Source: Sphingobacterium paludis (GTDB lineage Bacteria > Bacteroidota > Bacteroidia > Sphingobacteriales > Sphingobacteriaceae). From it: DNA of 64,000 nucleotides. Positions 26,758 through 36,084 of this stretch are shown piece after piece; the stretch's first letter is position 1, and each line of letters opens with the position of its first letter. The stretch covers positions 434,001-498,000 of the forward strand of contig NZ_SNZV01000001.1 of assembly GCF_004364125.1 (NCBI RefSeq). The letters run 5' to 3'. A model generated the notes under the pieces. It was not told the DNA's origin. It did no database searches and worked only from the letters and a program-made list of their open reading frames with translations. Made by a program: the position numbers and the translations under genes.

Positions 26758-26781
26758 ATCCTGAAGCACCCGCTTCAGGAT
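26758..26781. terminator. Hairpin after locus 1 lipoprotein gene
   Basis: Arms ATCCTGAAGC and GCTTCAGGAT, perfect, with a 4-bp loop, 55 bp past the stop. No T-run follows. The same arm sequence recurs at 29571 and 29812. The remaining non-coding part up to 27061 shows nothing else. Confidence 0.55.
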
Positions 26782-27061
26782 GTACTCAATAATTAGCGAT
26801 AAATCTGGATAACGAATTGGCACTGCTATGCGTCCAAGCCTAAGCGTTGTTGCCAAATGTGGATTTGTTTAACGAAATGCGATAATTGGGCGGTTCCGAT
26901 AAACCCTATCCTAAACGATAGCTATCTGTGCTATTGGTTTGCCCTATACCGTACGACCAACCAATAAAAAGAGATATAAAGTTTCCGTTGCGGAGCACTT
27001 CTCAACCGGTCAAGATGTAATATTTCGGGGGCAGGCTGAACCTAAACATCAGCAAGTTAGG

Positions 27062-28024
27062 CTACAGGTAGCTGAAATCTTGGCTCGATAGCACTTGTTG
27101 CTTGTAGAATTCAATTTTTTGATACGCCCTATTGAAAAACATCTTTTTATCACGTGTGCCTGCTGTATTGAGTAACTTGGAGTTCTTCAGCTGATGCTTG
27201 AAAAAATCAAGTGCGTTGCTGCATGTGCGTACGTCTTTGGTAATAAAGTAACCTAACATCGTGTAGGGTATGAATAAAGATTGCTGCCGTTCATCAGCGA
27301 CCAGCACGTTGTTGTTCAAGATTAGTAGCTCATGGTAGTAGATTCGGTACAGCTCATTTTTAGGCGTGCATTGCTGTTCTAGCCTAGCAAGCAGTTCTTT
27401 CACCTCTTCGCAAAGTTCGAGTGCATGTTCAACTGTAAGTAAGCCAGCCTGGAAAAAATAGACGATCTGCTGTAATGTGCTGTTGATGGTCGTGTCGTTC
27501 CAAATTTCATGTTTGGTAGTGTTCTCGTAGAATGCGCACAGGTTTCTACTGTTTTCCACGACGGGTGCCGCTATCTTAAAAGCACTAAATGCTGAGGCCT
27601 CTTGCTCGTTTGTGAGCAGGTTTAGCCAGACAAATGACTTAAACTTGGACAGTAATCCAGGATGGATGGTATAAAATAACGGAATATCCTTTGCCGAGTA
27701 GTAGATCTGTGTGCTGGTTGCTGCTTCGTGTTCGCTTAGGGAACCGTAAGCGCTTGCTAAATAACGCGATAAACCCGCAAAACCGTTGATCTCTTTCGTC
27801 TTTTTGACCAGTACATGGTCTTCCCCTTGAAATAAATTGTCAAGCGATAGTCCGTAATATTTCGAAAGTAATACGGCCTCGTCAATGGAGAATTTACTTT
27901 TCATGGAGATTCTGCGGTGTGCAGCATCATAACTGATGGCAAGTACATCGGCCAAATCAGCGATGAGTGAACTCGATAATCTTTTCTTTTTGTAAAGCGC
28001 TGCAATAAGTTTTTCTTGAAACAT
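27062..28024 (-). CDS. HTH transcriptional regulator with Bacteroidota-type C-terminal domain
   Basis: With ATG at 28024 the product has 320 residues (a TTG two codons upstream is less likely). The first 65 residues form a lambda-repressor-like or BetR-like HTH: LIADLADVLAISYDAAHRRISMKSKFSIDEAVLLSKYYGLSLDNLF. The remaining 250 residues are helical with conserved aromatic positions and no known enzymatic motif; this architecture is frequent in Bacteroidota. It lies between two fimbrillin-like loci and opposite to the 28141 gene, so it may control either. Target not visible. Confidence 0.75.
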   Translation of the reverse strand: MFQEKLIAALYKKKRLSSSLIADLADVLAISYDAAHRRISMKSKFSIDEAVLLSKYYGLSLDNLFQGEDHVLVKKTKEINGFAGLSRYLASAYGSLSEHEAATSTQIYYSAKDIPLFYTIHPGLLSKFKSFVWLNLLTNEQEASAFSAFKIAAPVVENSRNLCAFYENTTKHEIWNDTTINSTLQQIVYFFQAGLLTVEHALELCEEVKELLARLEQQCTPKNELYRIYYHELLILNNNVLVADERQQSLFIPYTMLGYFITKDVRTCSNALDFFKHQLKNSKLLNTAGTRDKKMFFNRAYQKIEFYKQQVLSSQDFSYL

Positions 28025-28110
28025 GGTCAATCAACTGGATTTTTTGTGAATATCGCAAATTTCCAATTCAATTTTATTGTTTTACACAAATTTCTACTCG
28101 AAAACTGCGA

Positions 28111-28118
28111 TAGATTTG
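28111..28118 (+). promoter_or_regulatory. -7 box of the 28141 gene
   Basis: TAGATTTG matches the Bacteroidota -7 consensus TAnnTTTG, 22 bp before the ATG. No good TTTG -33 box at 19-21 bp. Confidence 0.45.
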
Positions 28119-28140
28119 ACTTGAATTAATTATTGCATGT

Positions 28141-28779
28141 ATGAAAAAGATCACCATTATTAGTTTGCTTTGCCTTTGCGTACTGTATGTACACGCGCAG
28201 CGAACAAAAATTTTTAGTTTGTCGCCAATGACCAGAGAGACTGCAAAGGTAAACGGTGTAGTCGTTGGTTTGGGGCATTTAGACTATGATAGCCTCCAAC
28301 GACAAATCAATGGCGTCAACATTGATTTGTTTATTCTTTCACCACTTGTGGTTTTATATGGAGATCCTACTCGGTTGGAAGAAGAGCCTACGCGATTGAT
28401 CTCGAATGGGGTTAACTTGGGCTTAGGTGGGTTTTTACACCGCGGCACCGTGCATAGGGGGTTAAGTGTTGCGATGTACAGCGTTGCGAAGAAATTGGAT
28501 GGTGTGAGCGTGCAGGCAACATATACCAGTGTCCAGAAGCTAAACGGTCTGCATCTTTCGGTTATCGGCAATTTTTCAGAAGAGCTTCATGGTGTTGGTG
28601 TGGGGATATACAATAGTAACCACCGCACGCAAGGTATACAATTGGGCATTTTCAACAAATCGAAGCGTACTGTGGGGTTGCAAATAGGTCTAATAAACGT
28701 GTCTAAAAGCGTTAGTGGGCTCCAATTAGGGATTTGGAATGAAAATGCACGTCGATCGCTTCCATTCATTAATTTTTAA
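28141..28779 (+). CDS. LA_2272-type surface repeat protein
   Basis: A 212-residue exported protein with signal peptide (cleavage after YVHAQ, about residue 20). The C-terminal half is built of short repeats of the form G-(V/I/L)-x-(L/V)-x-(I/L)-(F/Y/G)-N, for example GIQLGIFNKSKRTVGLQIGLINVSKSVSGLQLGIWN, the hallmark of LA_2272 surface repeats, and the N-terminal half has weaker units (VNGVVVGLGHL, INGVNIDLFI). Such repeats probably form a beta-barrel or beta-solenoid. Function unknown. It is followed 2 bp later by another outer-membrane protein gene. Confidence 0.72.
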   Translation: MKKITIISLLCLCVLYVHAQRTKIFSLSPMTRETAKVNGVVVGLGHLDYDSLQRQINGVNIDLFILSPLVVLYGDPTRLEEEPTRLISNGVNLGLGGFLHRGTVHRGLSVAMYSVAKKLDGVSVQATYTSVQKLNGLHLSVIGNFSEELHGVGVGIYNSNHRTQGIQLGIFNKSKRTVGLQIGLINVSKSVSGLQLGIWNENARRSLPFINF

Positions 28780-28781
28780 CG

Positions 28782-29444
28782 GTGATGATGAGGATATTGA
28801 TCAGCATGCTTGCATTATATGCTGCACAGCCACTGTTTTCCCAAGAACAGCAGCAGGACACCATTGCTACAAATGCATATACCGAGCGGTTTGAAAGTGT
28901 GGCTGTGGAGGGGGGCGTGACGATCCCGCTGGGATCTCTGCACAACGTGATGAACACCGCCCCCAATGTTGCCTTTTGGATACGTCAAAAACGATCGGAG
29001 TCGACGGTTTTCAATTACGGCGCGTCTGTGAATTTCCCGGCACAACGCCGATTCCCTTATGCTGGAACGGATGAGACAGCACGAACGCGATCTTTCTCTG
29101 GCTTCGTGGGTATACAAGCAGATAAAATTCTTTCCATCAGTAGCCGATCGTTGATCGATGTAGAATGGGGAACGTCCGGTGGTTATGCGTTTTATTTCTA
29201 TGATGATCTGCGTGCGCGGCGGGAGTATGCATCAAATCCGAAACGTGCGAAGGATAAAGATGAAGCGCCTACTTTTGTGAAGCCGCTGAGCAGTTTTTTC
29301 ATCGGGCAATCGCTTAAGTTGCGCATAGGCGAATTTGGTCTGCATGCGCGCTACAATTTTACACCATACTCGCTGTTCAATGATATTGTCGACAGGAGTT
29401 TTGGTGCACATAGCGTTACAGTAGGTTTGTTTTACAGGCAATAG
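28782..29444 (+). CDS. Outer-membrane beta-barrel protein
   Basis: A 220-residue protein starting in a GTG-ATG-ATG cluster at 28782-28790, so the exact start is uncertain by two codons. Signal peptide MMMRILISMLALYAAQPLFSQ. The mature part alternates polar and apolar residues in about eight strands (FESVAVEGGVTIPLGS, FGLHARYNFTPYSLF) and ends HSVTVGLFYRQ, with an aromatic near the C terminus as expected for barrel insertion. Same operon as the LA_2272-type gene. Not assigned to a family. Confidence 0.65.
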   Translation: MMMRILISMLALYAAQPLFSQEQQQDTIATNAYTERFESVAVEGGVTIPLGSLHNVMNTAPNVAFWIRQKRSESTVFNYGASVNFPAQRRFPYAGTDETARTRSFSGFVGIQADKILSISSRSLIDVEWGTSGGYAFYFYDDLRARREYASNPKRAKDKDEAPTFVKPLSSFFIGQSLKLRIGEFGLHARYNFTPYSLFNDIVDRSFGAHSVTVGLFYRQ

Positions 29445-29567
29445 ATGTTTGGCAACATTAGAAAAAAATTTACGGATCGGCGCATAGGTTAGGAGGAAAA
29501 GCGAGCTCCGTTTGTGTTGACAAGCAGCGCAATTGCACATCGGAGCCATTAAATAGGCTTATAAAAG

Positions 29568-29635
29568 AAAATCCTGAAGCGGGGAACCTCAGGATTTTAC
29601 CAAACCAATTATTAACCTAAATTATGAAATTATGA
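29568..29635 (+). repeat. Orphan leader repeat, copy 1
   Basis: A hairpin (AAAATCCTGA / TCAGGATTTT, 29568-29598) is followed by CCAATTATTAACCTAAATTATG. The ATG is followed within three codons by a stop. The same order recurs about 240 bp further on. It may also act as the terminator of the barrel gene. Confidence 0.7.
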
Positions 29636-29804
29636 ATATTTAAAAAACGTTGTCTATTCAACTATATTATGTAATGCTATGCATTTTAACATATCTTTAA
29701 CATTTTTATTCCAAATCTCATGCGTCACTGACAGATCGTCGAAATTTGCAATTTGGCAGGTTGTTGATTTATAGTGAGTTAACATCATCGGCCTAATGTC
29801 CTAT

Positions 29805-29877
29805 AAAAAAAATCCTGAAGCGGGGAGCTTCAGGATTTTTTTACTAACTAACCAATTATTAACCTAAATTATGAATT
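29805..29877 (+). repeat. Orphan leader repeat, copy 2
   Basis: Hairpin arms AAAAAAATCCTGAAG and CTTCAGGATTTTTTT, near-perfect, then the same CCAATTATTAACCTAAATTATG and a stop one codon after the ATG-Asn. The element looks like a gene leader whose gene is gone. The non-coding stretch 29445-30186 has no supported gene. Confidence 0.7.
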
Positions 29878-30122
29878 AGAACTATAACGCGCTTAATGTT
29901 TATATTGTTGTTGTATGTCGAGTTGTTTAACAAATTTTAACAAGTGCCCTCGGTTATAGGACAGCTTTAGCTAAAGATCTGAATTGAACCTTTTCTAAAG
30001 TGGTTCCTGGTATGTTGCAACATGCTGAAATAGCATTGGCTAATCATAAAATGGGGTGGATATAGCGTGTCATTATTTTTAGATGCTGGAGCGCCCGCCT
30101 ACCTATATGGCAACCTAACAAA

Positions 30123-30151
30123 TTAGGGATTTCCAGATTGGAAATCCCTAA
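30123..30151. terminator. Hairpin ending the three-lipoprotein operon
   Basis: Perfect 12-bp arms TTAGGGATTTCC and GGAAATCCCTAA with a 5-bp loop, 36 bp past the stop at 30187 on the minus strand. Only a weak T-run follows. Confidence 0.65.
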
Positions 30152-30186
30152 GAAATATTCGATATGCTTTGAAAGGAGGTAGCTAC

Positions 30187-32034
30187 TTATTTCTCCCTTG
30201 CCATAACTTCATCAATTGTTTTGGCAACGATGTTCATAATCACAACAGAGTTAGACACGTCCTGTCTGTTGTACCAAGGACCAATTCTTGGCTCACAATC
30301 AGGAGCGGCAGTCAGTAAAAACGGGTCTCTGGTAGAATTAGGTCCAGACTGGGGGTTGTACCTTTGCATTCCGCCATCTCCAAAATAGTAGAAGTTGCGG
30401 TCTTTCGCTTTCCAAACCATAGCGGCCGCTGTGTTACTTCCATGGGTTGCTAAGACATCCACCCTTGTGGTCGATAAGTTACCAATGGCTTGTCCAAATA
30501 AACCATCATCACCAAATGTAGTGCCCCGGGCGTCACCAAATGGCCCGTTCAACGTAGGGCTCTGATTAAACGTTGCTCCAAAAGAATTAAATGAATATAC
30601 ACTTGCTTGTGATCCGGTATATCTTGACCATACTGCTCTATCATTTAGGAATGATGACGTTTCTGTAAACCAGATTACGGTTCCGCCCCGGTCTACATAC
30701 GTAGCTAATAGATTAACAGCTTCGCTAGAGGTTTCTGTTTTGTTACCGGCAAAAATCATTTTGTAGTTACCCGTTAAAATGTCGTCAAAGGAATTAGCGG
30801 TTGTTGTTCGCCAGGTGATATTCCAATTCAGGTTAGTGGTGGGGTAGGTGCCATTTGGACCAAAGTTTTTGCTACTATTCAATGCTTGCCAGATACCGGA
30901 AATATCTTGATTGCCTACACCAGAGCTTACTTCGCCGACGAAGAGAATCTTAAACTTCTCACTTGAAATATCTTGTACCGGTTGGATATTGACCTTCGTA
31001 ATAATCCGCTCTCCAGCTGTCGGACTGACATTATCCCAGCTGTAGCGCACAGGCGAGCTTAAGGATTTAGTCACATTGGAATTGGTGCGTATAAGGAGAT
31101 TATTTATGGTGATAAAGAAGTTGCTGATCGGAGCGAACTGCGCCGTGTAATAGTCAGCCAGCATGGTGGTATCTCTCGAAGCAGATCGGAAGCGTATTGC
31201 CGAGTTCATCTCGATCGCCGTAGCCTCATCGACAAACTCCCCGGTTCTGAGGTCTATGTTGTTGCTGTAGAAATAACGGCCACTTCCGAGGCTTGCGTTT
31301 ATACCCATAATCCTTGCCGGATAGTTTTTCGCCGTGATCTGTACCGAGACATTGGCCAGTTTGTGCTGTAACCGTACATTGACCGGCACGGTATAGAGTT
31401 GTTGGTCTCCACTGACACCGGGTATAACCCCTGTTGTGCCCTTAGCGTACAACAAATCGCGGGAACCAGAGGTCACGATCTCGTGTGTGTCGCCAGGATC
31501 AGTCTCGTCGTTAAACGAGAACACAGCCCAATCGTAATCTTTTCCTTTGTCCACGTTAACGTATAACGGTGTGCCCACAGTTCCCAATGTGGTGGATACG
31601 AATGTAGCTGGAGAAGATGTTCTGTCATACAGGACGACGCGGTATTTGATATTTTTTCCCAGCAAAGAGCTAGAGGGGGCGTTTGGCGAGCTTGACATAC
31701 GTGCGGCCTCCTTATTACCTAGTACGGCTCTATTTTGCGAAGCTGCGGAAGATTCTCTGATAATGGATGTGGTTACCCGAAATGCTCCATCTTCAATAAA
31801 ATAATGTTGCCGGTTTTCTTCATGCCCATACCGTGCGACGCCTGTACCATTTGATGCCTTCAATTTTGCTAGATTGCTGCCCGGCTGCCCGGTTTGTTCT
31901 GCAATGGTGAAAACAAGCCGTGAATCGGCGTTCTGTTGTTCAAAGGGTTTGCCCGCATCCTTATTACAAGCCGCTAGTAACAGCAATAGTAAAAATGTAA
32001 CTAAATAAAGTAATTTTGATGGTAAAGTAAACAT
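30187..32034 (-). CDS. Fimbrillin-like lipoprotein with GATase-like C terminus, locus 2 gene 3
   Basis: A 615-residue lipoprotein (signal peptide then LLAAC, Cys23). The N-terminal part carries the common set IKYRVVLYDRTSSPATFVSTTLGT, GKDYDWAVFSFND, LQHKLANVSVQI and IITKVNIQPVQDIS. The C-terminal 230 residues carry GNYKMIFAGNKT, LLATYVDRGGTVIWFTE, GPFGDARGT and NFYYFGDGGM. It is the most diverged of the three minus-strand paralogues. The start lies 27 bp after the stop of gene 2, so both share a transcript. Probably anchored to the outer membrane; whether it polymerises like a fimbrillin is unknown. Confidence 0.72.
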   Translation of the reverse strand: MFTLPSKLLYLVTFLLLLLLAACNKDAGKPFEQQNADSRLVFTIAEQTGQPGSNLAKLKASNGTGVARYGHEENRQHYFIEDGAFRVTTSIIRESSAASQNRAVLGNKEAARMSSSPNAPSSSLLGKNIKYRVVLYDRTSSPATFVSTTLGTVGTPLYVNVDKGKDYDWAVFSFNDETDPGDTHEIVTSGSRDLLYAKGTTGVIPGVSGDQQLYTVPVNVRLQHKLANVSVQITAKNYPARIMGINASLGSGRYFYSNNIDLRTGEFVDEATAIEMNSAIRFRSASRDTTMLADYYTAQFAPISNFFITINNLLIRTNSNVTKSLSSPVRYSWDNVSPTAGERIITKVNIQPVQDISSEKFKILFVGEVSSGVGNQDISGIWQALNSSKNFGPNGTYPTTNLNWNITWRTTTANSFDDILTGNYKMIFAGNKTETSSEAVNLLATYVDRGGTVIWFTETSSFLNDRAVWSRYTGSQASVYSFNSFGATFNQSPTLNGPFGDARGTTFGDDGLFGQAIGNLSTTRVDVLATHGSNTAAAMVWKAKDRNFYYFGDGGMQRYNPQSGPNSTRDPFLLTAAPDCEPRIGPWYNRQDVSNSVVIMNIVAKTIDEVMAREK

Positions 32035-32061
32035 GTTGATAATATTTAATTTTATTGATAG

Positions 32062-33930
32062 TTATTTTCTGCCTGACATGACTCGGTCAATTGTTTGGGC
32101 AACAACATTCATGAGCAAAACAGAATTTGATACATCTTGTTGCTTCCCCCAAGGACCTATGGTCGGTACATAATCAGGCCTACTGGTGAGCAAAAAAGGT
32201 GCGACACCTGCCGCAATTTCAGCAGCGTTTTGAGCATATTTTTGCATGCCATTGGTCGCAAAATAGAAGAAATTATAGTCTCTTGCTTTCCATACCACAG
32301 CGCTGCTCGTGGCGGGTCTCACCGGTATGCCTTCAGCTAATACGTCAACAGGTTTAGTGAAGTCACTCATACCGAGTCCGCCAGCAGCGTAATTTCCGAA
32401 AGTCTTCCCGCGCGCATCACCAAAGACTCCATTTAGTACGTCGTGCTGGCTTAGTTTTGATCCATCGGTAGTGAACACAGGGAGCGTTGTGCCTTGGCCT
32501 GCAAAATGCTCCCAAACAATTTTGTCAAATGCATGCAGCGGCGTTGCTGTGAACCAAATTAACGTCCCTCCCTGCTGTACGTAGTCGATCAACTTCTGTG
32601 CGTCTTCGCGCCTTGCAGGAGCACCTCCAACGGCAACGAAGATCATCTTATAGCTCGATAAGTCGCTGCTGTAGGCAGTCACAGGATTCGGGGTATAGTT
32701 TATGCTCCAGTTCAAGTTGGTTGTAGGGTAGGTGCCAGTTGGCCCAAAGTTTTTGTCGCTATGTAGTGCATGCCACGAACCAGAGTAATTTGAGTAGGGA
32801 TCTAGGCTATGATGTGCGGATCCGACCGAAAGAATTCTGAACCTGTCACCGGAAATATCTTGCACGGGCTGGATATTAATCTTTGCGATAGTCCGCTGTC
32901 CGGCAACTGGACTGATATTGTTCCAGCGATATTGTACGGGAGAGCTTAATGTGCGAATGTCATTGGAAGGCGTGCGTAACGAGAGCGTGTTCAACTGGAT
33001 AAAGAAATTGCTGATCGGGGAGGATGATGACGTGTAATAGTCTGCAACCCTATCTGTTTCTCCTGACACCGAGCTGAACGCCATGGTCGAGCTCATCGCA
33101 ATGTGCGTATGTTGATCAACAAAGTTACCGGTCTTAATATCCAGTTTGTTCCTGAAGAAATAGCTGTTCCTTCCTAGGATACCGCTTATTCCGGTAATCC
33201 TTGCCGGATAGTTTTTCGCCGTGACCTGTACCGAAACATTGGCCAGTTTGTGCTGTAACTGCACATGGATCGGCACGGTATATAATTTTCTATCTCCACT
33301 GACGCCGGGTATAACGCCGGTTGTGCCCTTTGCATGCAATAAATCACGGGATCCTGTGTTTACCACATCTTGCATGTCGCCAGGGTCATTTTCATCGTTG
33401 AAGGAGAAAACGGCCCAGTCGTAATTCTTTCCTTTCTCTACGTTGATATACAAGGGGCTGCCTGCTGTCCCCAATGTTGTGGATACAAATGTTGATGGCG
33501 TAGTAGACCGGTCGTACAAGACCACACGGTATTTGATATTTCTTGCCAACAGGGAGCGAGAGGATGCTTTTTGTGGACCTGACATCCGTGCGTCAAGCTT
33601 ATTTGTTTCCAATGGATCGTTCGCGCTTAATGTCGAGGGTTCGTTAACAATGGATGTTGTTACGCGGAACGCACCATCGTCAATAAAGTGAAATTCCTTA
33701 TATTCTTCCTGACTTTCGGGCTGCACCTGCATGGCGCTGCTGGAGCTCGAAGCCTTAAGTTTCATCATGTTGCTGCCCGGCTCGCCCGTTTGTTCCGCAA
33801 TGGTGAACATCAGCTGTGTGTCGCTGTTTGCTTTATCCAGCGTTCCATCGCCCTGTTTCCTACAGGAACTGACGCCAAGCAATAGTAAACATGCCCATAC
33901 ATGTAGTAACGTTGATTTTTGAGTAAACAT
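32062..33930 (-). CDS. Fimbrillin-like lipoprotein with GATase-like C terminus, locus 2 gene 2
   Basis: Starting at ATG 33930 (MFTQKSTLLHVWACLL) the product has 622 residues, with lipobox VSSC; a longer reading from 34041 has no signal-like start. The N-terminal ~370 residues are almost the same as in gene 1, also at DNA level over long runs, while the C-terminal GATase-like part differs markedly (for example YKMIFVAVGGAPARREDAQKL against YKMVFVSYAVVIHRPQIADL). This suggests gene conversion or selection for variable ends. Separated from gene 1 by 272 bp holding a terminator. Confidence 0.72.
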   Translation of the reverse strand: MFTQKSTLLHVWACLLLLGVSSCRKQGDGTLDKANSDTQLMFTIAEQTGEPGSNMMKLKASSSSSAMQVQPESQEEYKEFHFIDDGAFRVTTSIVNEPSTLSANDPLETNKLDARMSGPQKASSRSLLARNIKYRVVLYDRSTTPSTFVSTTLGTAGSPLYINVEKGKNYDWAVFSFNDENDPGDMQDVVNTGSRDLLHAKGTTGVIPGVSGDRKLYTVPIHVQLQHKLANVSVQVTAKNYPARITGISGILGRNSYFFRNKLDIKTGNFVDQHTHIAMSSTMAFSSVSGETDRVADYYTSSSSPISNFFIQLNTLSLRTPSNDIRTLSSPVQYRWNNISPVAGQRTIAKINIQPVQDISGDRFRILSVGSAHHSLDPYSNYSGSWHALHSDKNFGPTGTYPTTNLNWSINYTPNPVTAYSSDLSSYKMIFVAVGGAPARREDAQKLIDYVQQGGTLIWFTATPLHAFDKIVWEHFAGQGTTLPVFTTDGSKLSQHDVLNGVFGDARGKTFGNYAAGGLGMSDFTKPVDVLAEGIPVRPATSSAVVWKARDYNFFYFATNGMQKYAQNAAEIAAGVAPFLLTSRPDYVPTIGPWGKQQDVSNSVLLMNVVAQTIDRVMSGRK

Positions 33931-34131
33931 ATTCGTATAGATTAAAGAAATGATAAGTGTCTCAAAGTACTTTTGTTGGTCAATCAGCAGGAGGGACTCT
34001 AAGCGAAATCGCTTACTGACGATGTAGAGCATGAGGAACAATATGGGTTTCGTTTTACTTTCCCGTTGGTACTGCGATCATGTTCCTGTTACTACTTGCG
34101 ATGCCTGCGTGTAAACAGGTGTTCGGAAAAA

Positions 34132-34155
34132 GGGGACTTCGCATTTAAAGTCCCC
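34132..34155 (-). terminator. Terminator between lipoprotein genes 1 and 2
   Basis: Arms GGGGACTT and AAGTCCCC with an 8-bp loop, followed on the minus strand by TTTTT. On the plus strand it is followed by nine further C. It lies 47 bp past the stop of gene 1, so gene 2 needs read-through or its own promoter. Confidence 0.7.
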
Positions 34156-34202
34156 CCCCCCAAACAAACAACGAATCAATTTTTTAAATGGGTTCCTAGC
34201 TA

Positions 34203-36062
34203 TTATTGTCTCCCCATAACCTTGTCAATAGTTTTAGCGATGATGTTCATGAAAACAACTGAATTGGAAACATTTTCCTGTTTGTACCAAGGTCCTATTC
34301 TTGGTACGTAATCAGGGGCTGCTGTTAATAAAAATGGATGATCACCAAACCCCGGCCCCGCAACTGGAATATATCGTTGAAAGCCGCCGTCCGCGAAATA
34401 ATAAAAATCTTTATCTTTCGCCTTCCATGCAAGGATATTATTGGGATTTGTACCGTGAACCGCTAAAACTTCTGCATTGCTGGAGACATTGCTAATACCA
34501 GCTCCTAGTAATGCGTCCTCTCCGTAAGTCGTTCCTCTAGCGTCTCCAAAAGGGCCATTCAGAAGTGGGTTTTGGTTAAATGTTCCACCATAGCCACTAT
34601 ATGGAGTGCCAGATGCTTGGCTGCCCGTAAACCTTTCCCAAACTAATCGATCATTTGGATGAGTTGGAATTTGCGTAAACCATATGATTGTTCCCCCGCG
34701 ATCGACGTAGGTGTTTATTAGGTCTGCGATCTGTGGACGATGGATTACAACGGCATAGGAAACAAAAACCATTTTATAGTTACCTGTCAAGATATCGTCA
34801 AAGGCGGTCAACGATGGAGTTCGATATGTGACGTCCCAGTTCAGGTTAGTCGTAGGATAGGTGCCTTGTGGACCAAAGTTTTTGCCACTATGCAAGGCTA
34901 GCCAGATACCGGAATTACGTTGGTTGTAAAAACCATATGTGGCTTCTCCAATCGACAGAATTTTAAACCTGTCACCCGAAATATCCTGTACGGGCTGAAT
35001 ATTAATCTTTGCGATAGTCCGCTGTCCGGCAACTGGACTGATATTGTTCCAGCGATATTGTACGGGAGAGCTCAATGTCCGAATGTCATTGGAAGGCGTG
35101 CGTAACGAAAGCGTATTCAACTGGATAAAAAAATCGCTTATCGCGGTGAGTGATGATGTGTAATAGTCTGCAACCCTATCTGTATCTCCCGAAGCAGTTT
35201 TGAACGCCATGGCTGAGCCCATCGCAATCTGCGTATGTTGATCAGCAAAGTTACCGCTCTTAATATCCAGTTTGTTCCTGAAGAAATAGTTGTTCCTTCC
35301 CAAGACGCCGCTGATGCCCGTAATCCTTGCTGGATAGTTCTTCGCGGTGACCTGTACCGAAACATTGGCCAATTTGTGCTGTAACCGCACATGGATCGGT
35401 ACGGTATACAGTTGTTTATCTCCACTGACGCCGGGTATAGTGCCGGTTGTACCCCTTGCATGCAATAAATCACGGGATCCTGTGTTTACCACATCTTGCA
35501 TGTCGCCAGGGTCATTTTCATCGTTGAAAGAGAAAACGGCCCAGTCGTAATTCTTTCCTTTCTCCACGTTGATATACAAGGGACTGCCTGCTGTTCCCAA
35601 TGTTGTGGATACAAATGTTGACGGCGACGTAGACCGGTCGTACAACACCACGCGGTATTTGATATTTCTCGCCAACAGGGAGCGAGAGGATGCTTTTTGT
35701 GGGCCTGACATCCGTGCGTCAAGCTTATTTGTTTCCAGTGGCTCGTTTGGGCTTAATGCCGCGGGTTCTCTAACAATGGATGTTGTTACGCGGAACGCAC
35801 CACCGTCAATAAAGTGATATTCCTTATTTTCTTCCTGACTTAGCTCCTGAATATCCTTGGCGCTGTTGGAGCTTGAGTTGGAACCTTTAAGTTTTATCAT
35901 GGTGTTGCTGGGTTCGCCCGTTTGTTCCGCAATGGTAAACATCAGCTGGGTATCGCTGTTTACTTTCTCCAGCGTTGCATCGCCGCCTTTCCTACAAGAA
36001 GTAATGGCGAATGATAGTAAACATGTAAATAAAAGTATTGATTTCGAATTTCTAATAAACAT
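34203..36062 (-). CDS. Fimbrillin-like lipoprotein with GATase-like C terminus, locus 2 gene 1
   Basis: With ATG 36062 (MFIRNSKSILLFTCLLSFAI, lipobox ITSC) the product has 619 residues; an upstream reading from 36149 overlaps the peptide gene and lacks a signal peptide. Order of segments: lipobox, low-complexity linker (residues about 40-75), fimbrillin-like beta domains with NIKYRVVLYDRSTSPSTFVS, KGKNYDWAVFSFNDENDPGD and KINIQPVQDISGDRFKILS, then the GATase-like part with LINTYVDRGGTIIWFT and DFYYFADGGF. It follows the 81-residue peptide gene by 22 bp, the same pairing as in locus 1. Confidence 0.73.
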   Translation of the reverse strand: MFIRNSKSILLFTCLLSFAITSCRKGGDATLEKVNSDTQLMFTIAEQTGEPSNTMIKLKGSNSSSNSAKDIQELSQEENKEYHFIDGGAFRVTTSIVREPAALSPNEPLETNKLDARMSGPQKASSRSLLARNIKYRVVLYDRSTSPSTFVSTTLGTAGSPLYINVEKGKNYDWAVFSFNDENDPGDMQDVVNTGSRDLLHARGTTGTIPGVSGDKQLYTVPIHVRLQHKLANVSVQVTAKNYPARITGISGVLGRNNYFFRNKLDIKSGNFADQHTQIAMGSAMAFKTASGDTDRVADYYTSSLTAISDFFIQLNTLSLRTPSNDIRTLSSPVQYRWNNISPVAGQRTIAKINIQPVQDISGDRFKILSIGEATYGFYNQRNSGIWLALHSGKNFGPQGTYPTTNLNWDVTYRTPSLTAFDDILTGNYKMVFVSYAVVIHRPQIADLINTYVDRGGTIIWFTQIPTHPNDRLVWERFTGSQASGTPYSGYGGTFNQNPLLNGPFGDARGTTYGEDALLGAGISNVSSNAEVLAVHGTNPNNILAWKAKDKDFYYFADGGFQRYIPVAGPGFGDHPFLLTAAPDYVPRIGPWYKQENVSNSVVFMNIIAKTIDKVMGRQ

Positions 36063-36084
36063 ACTGTTAATAGTTCTTGATATA

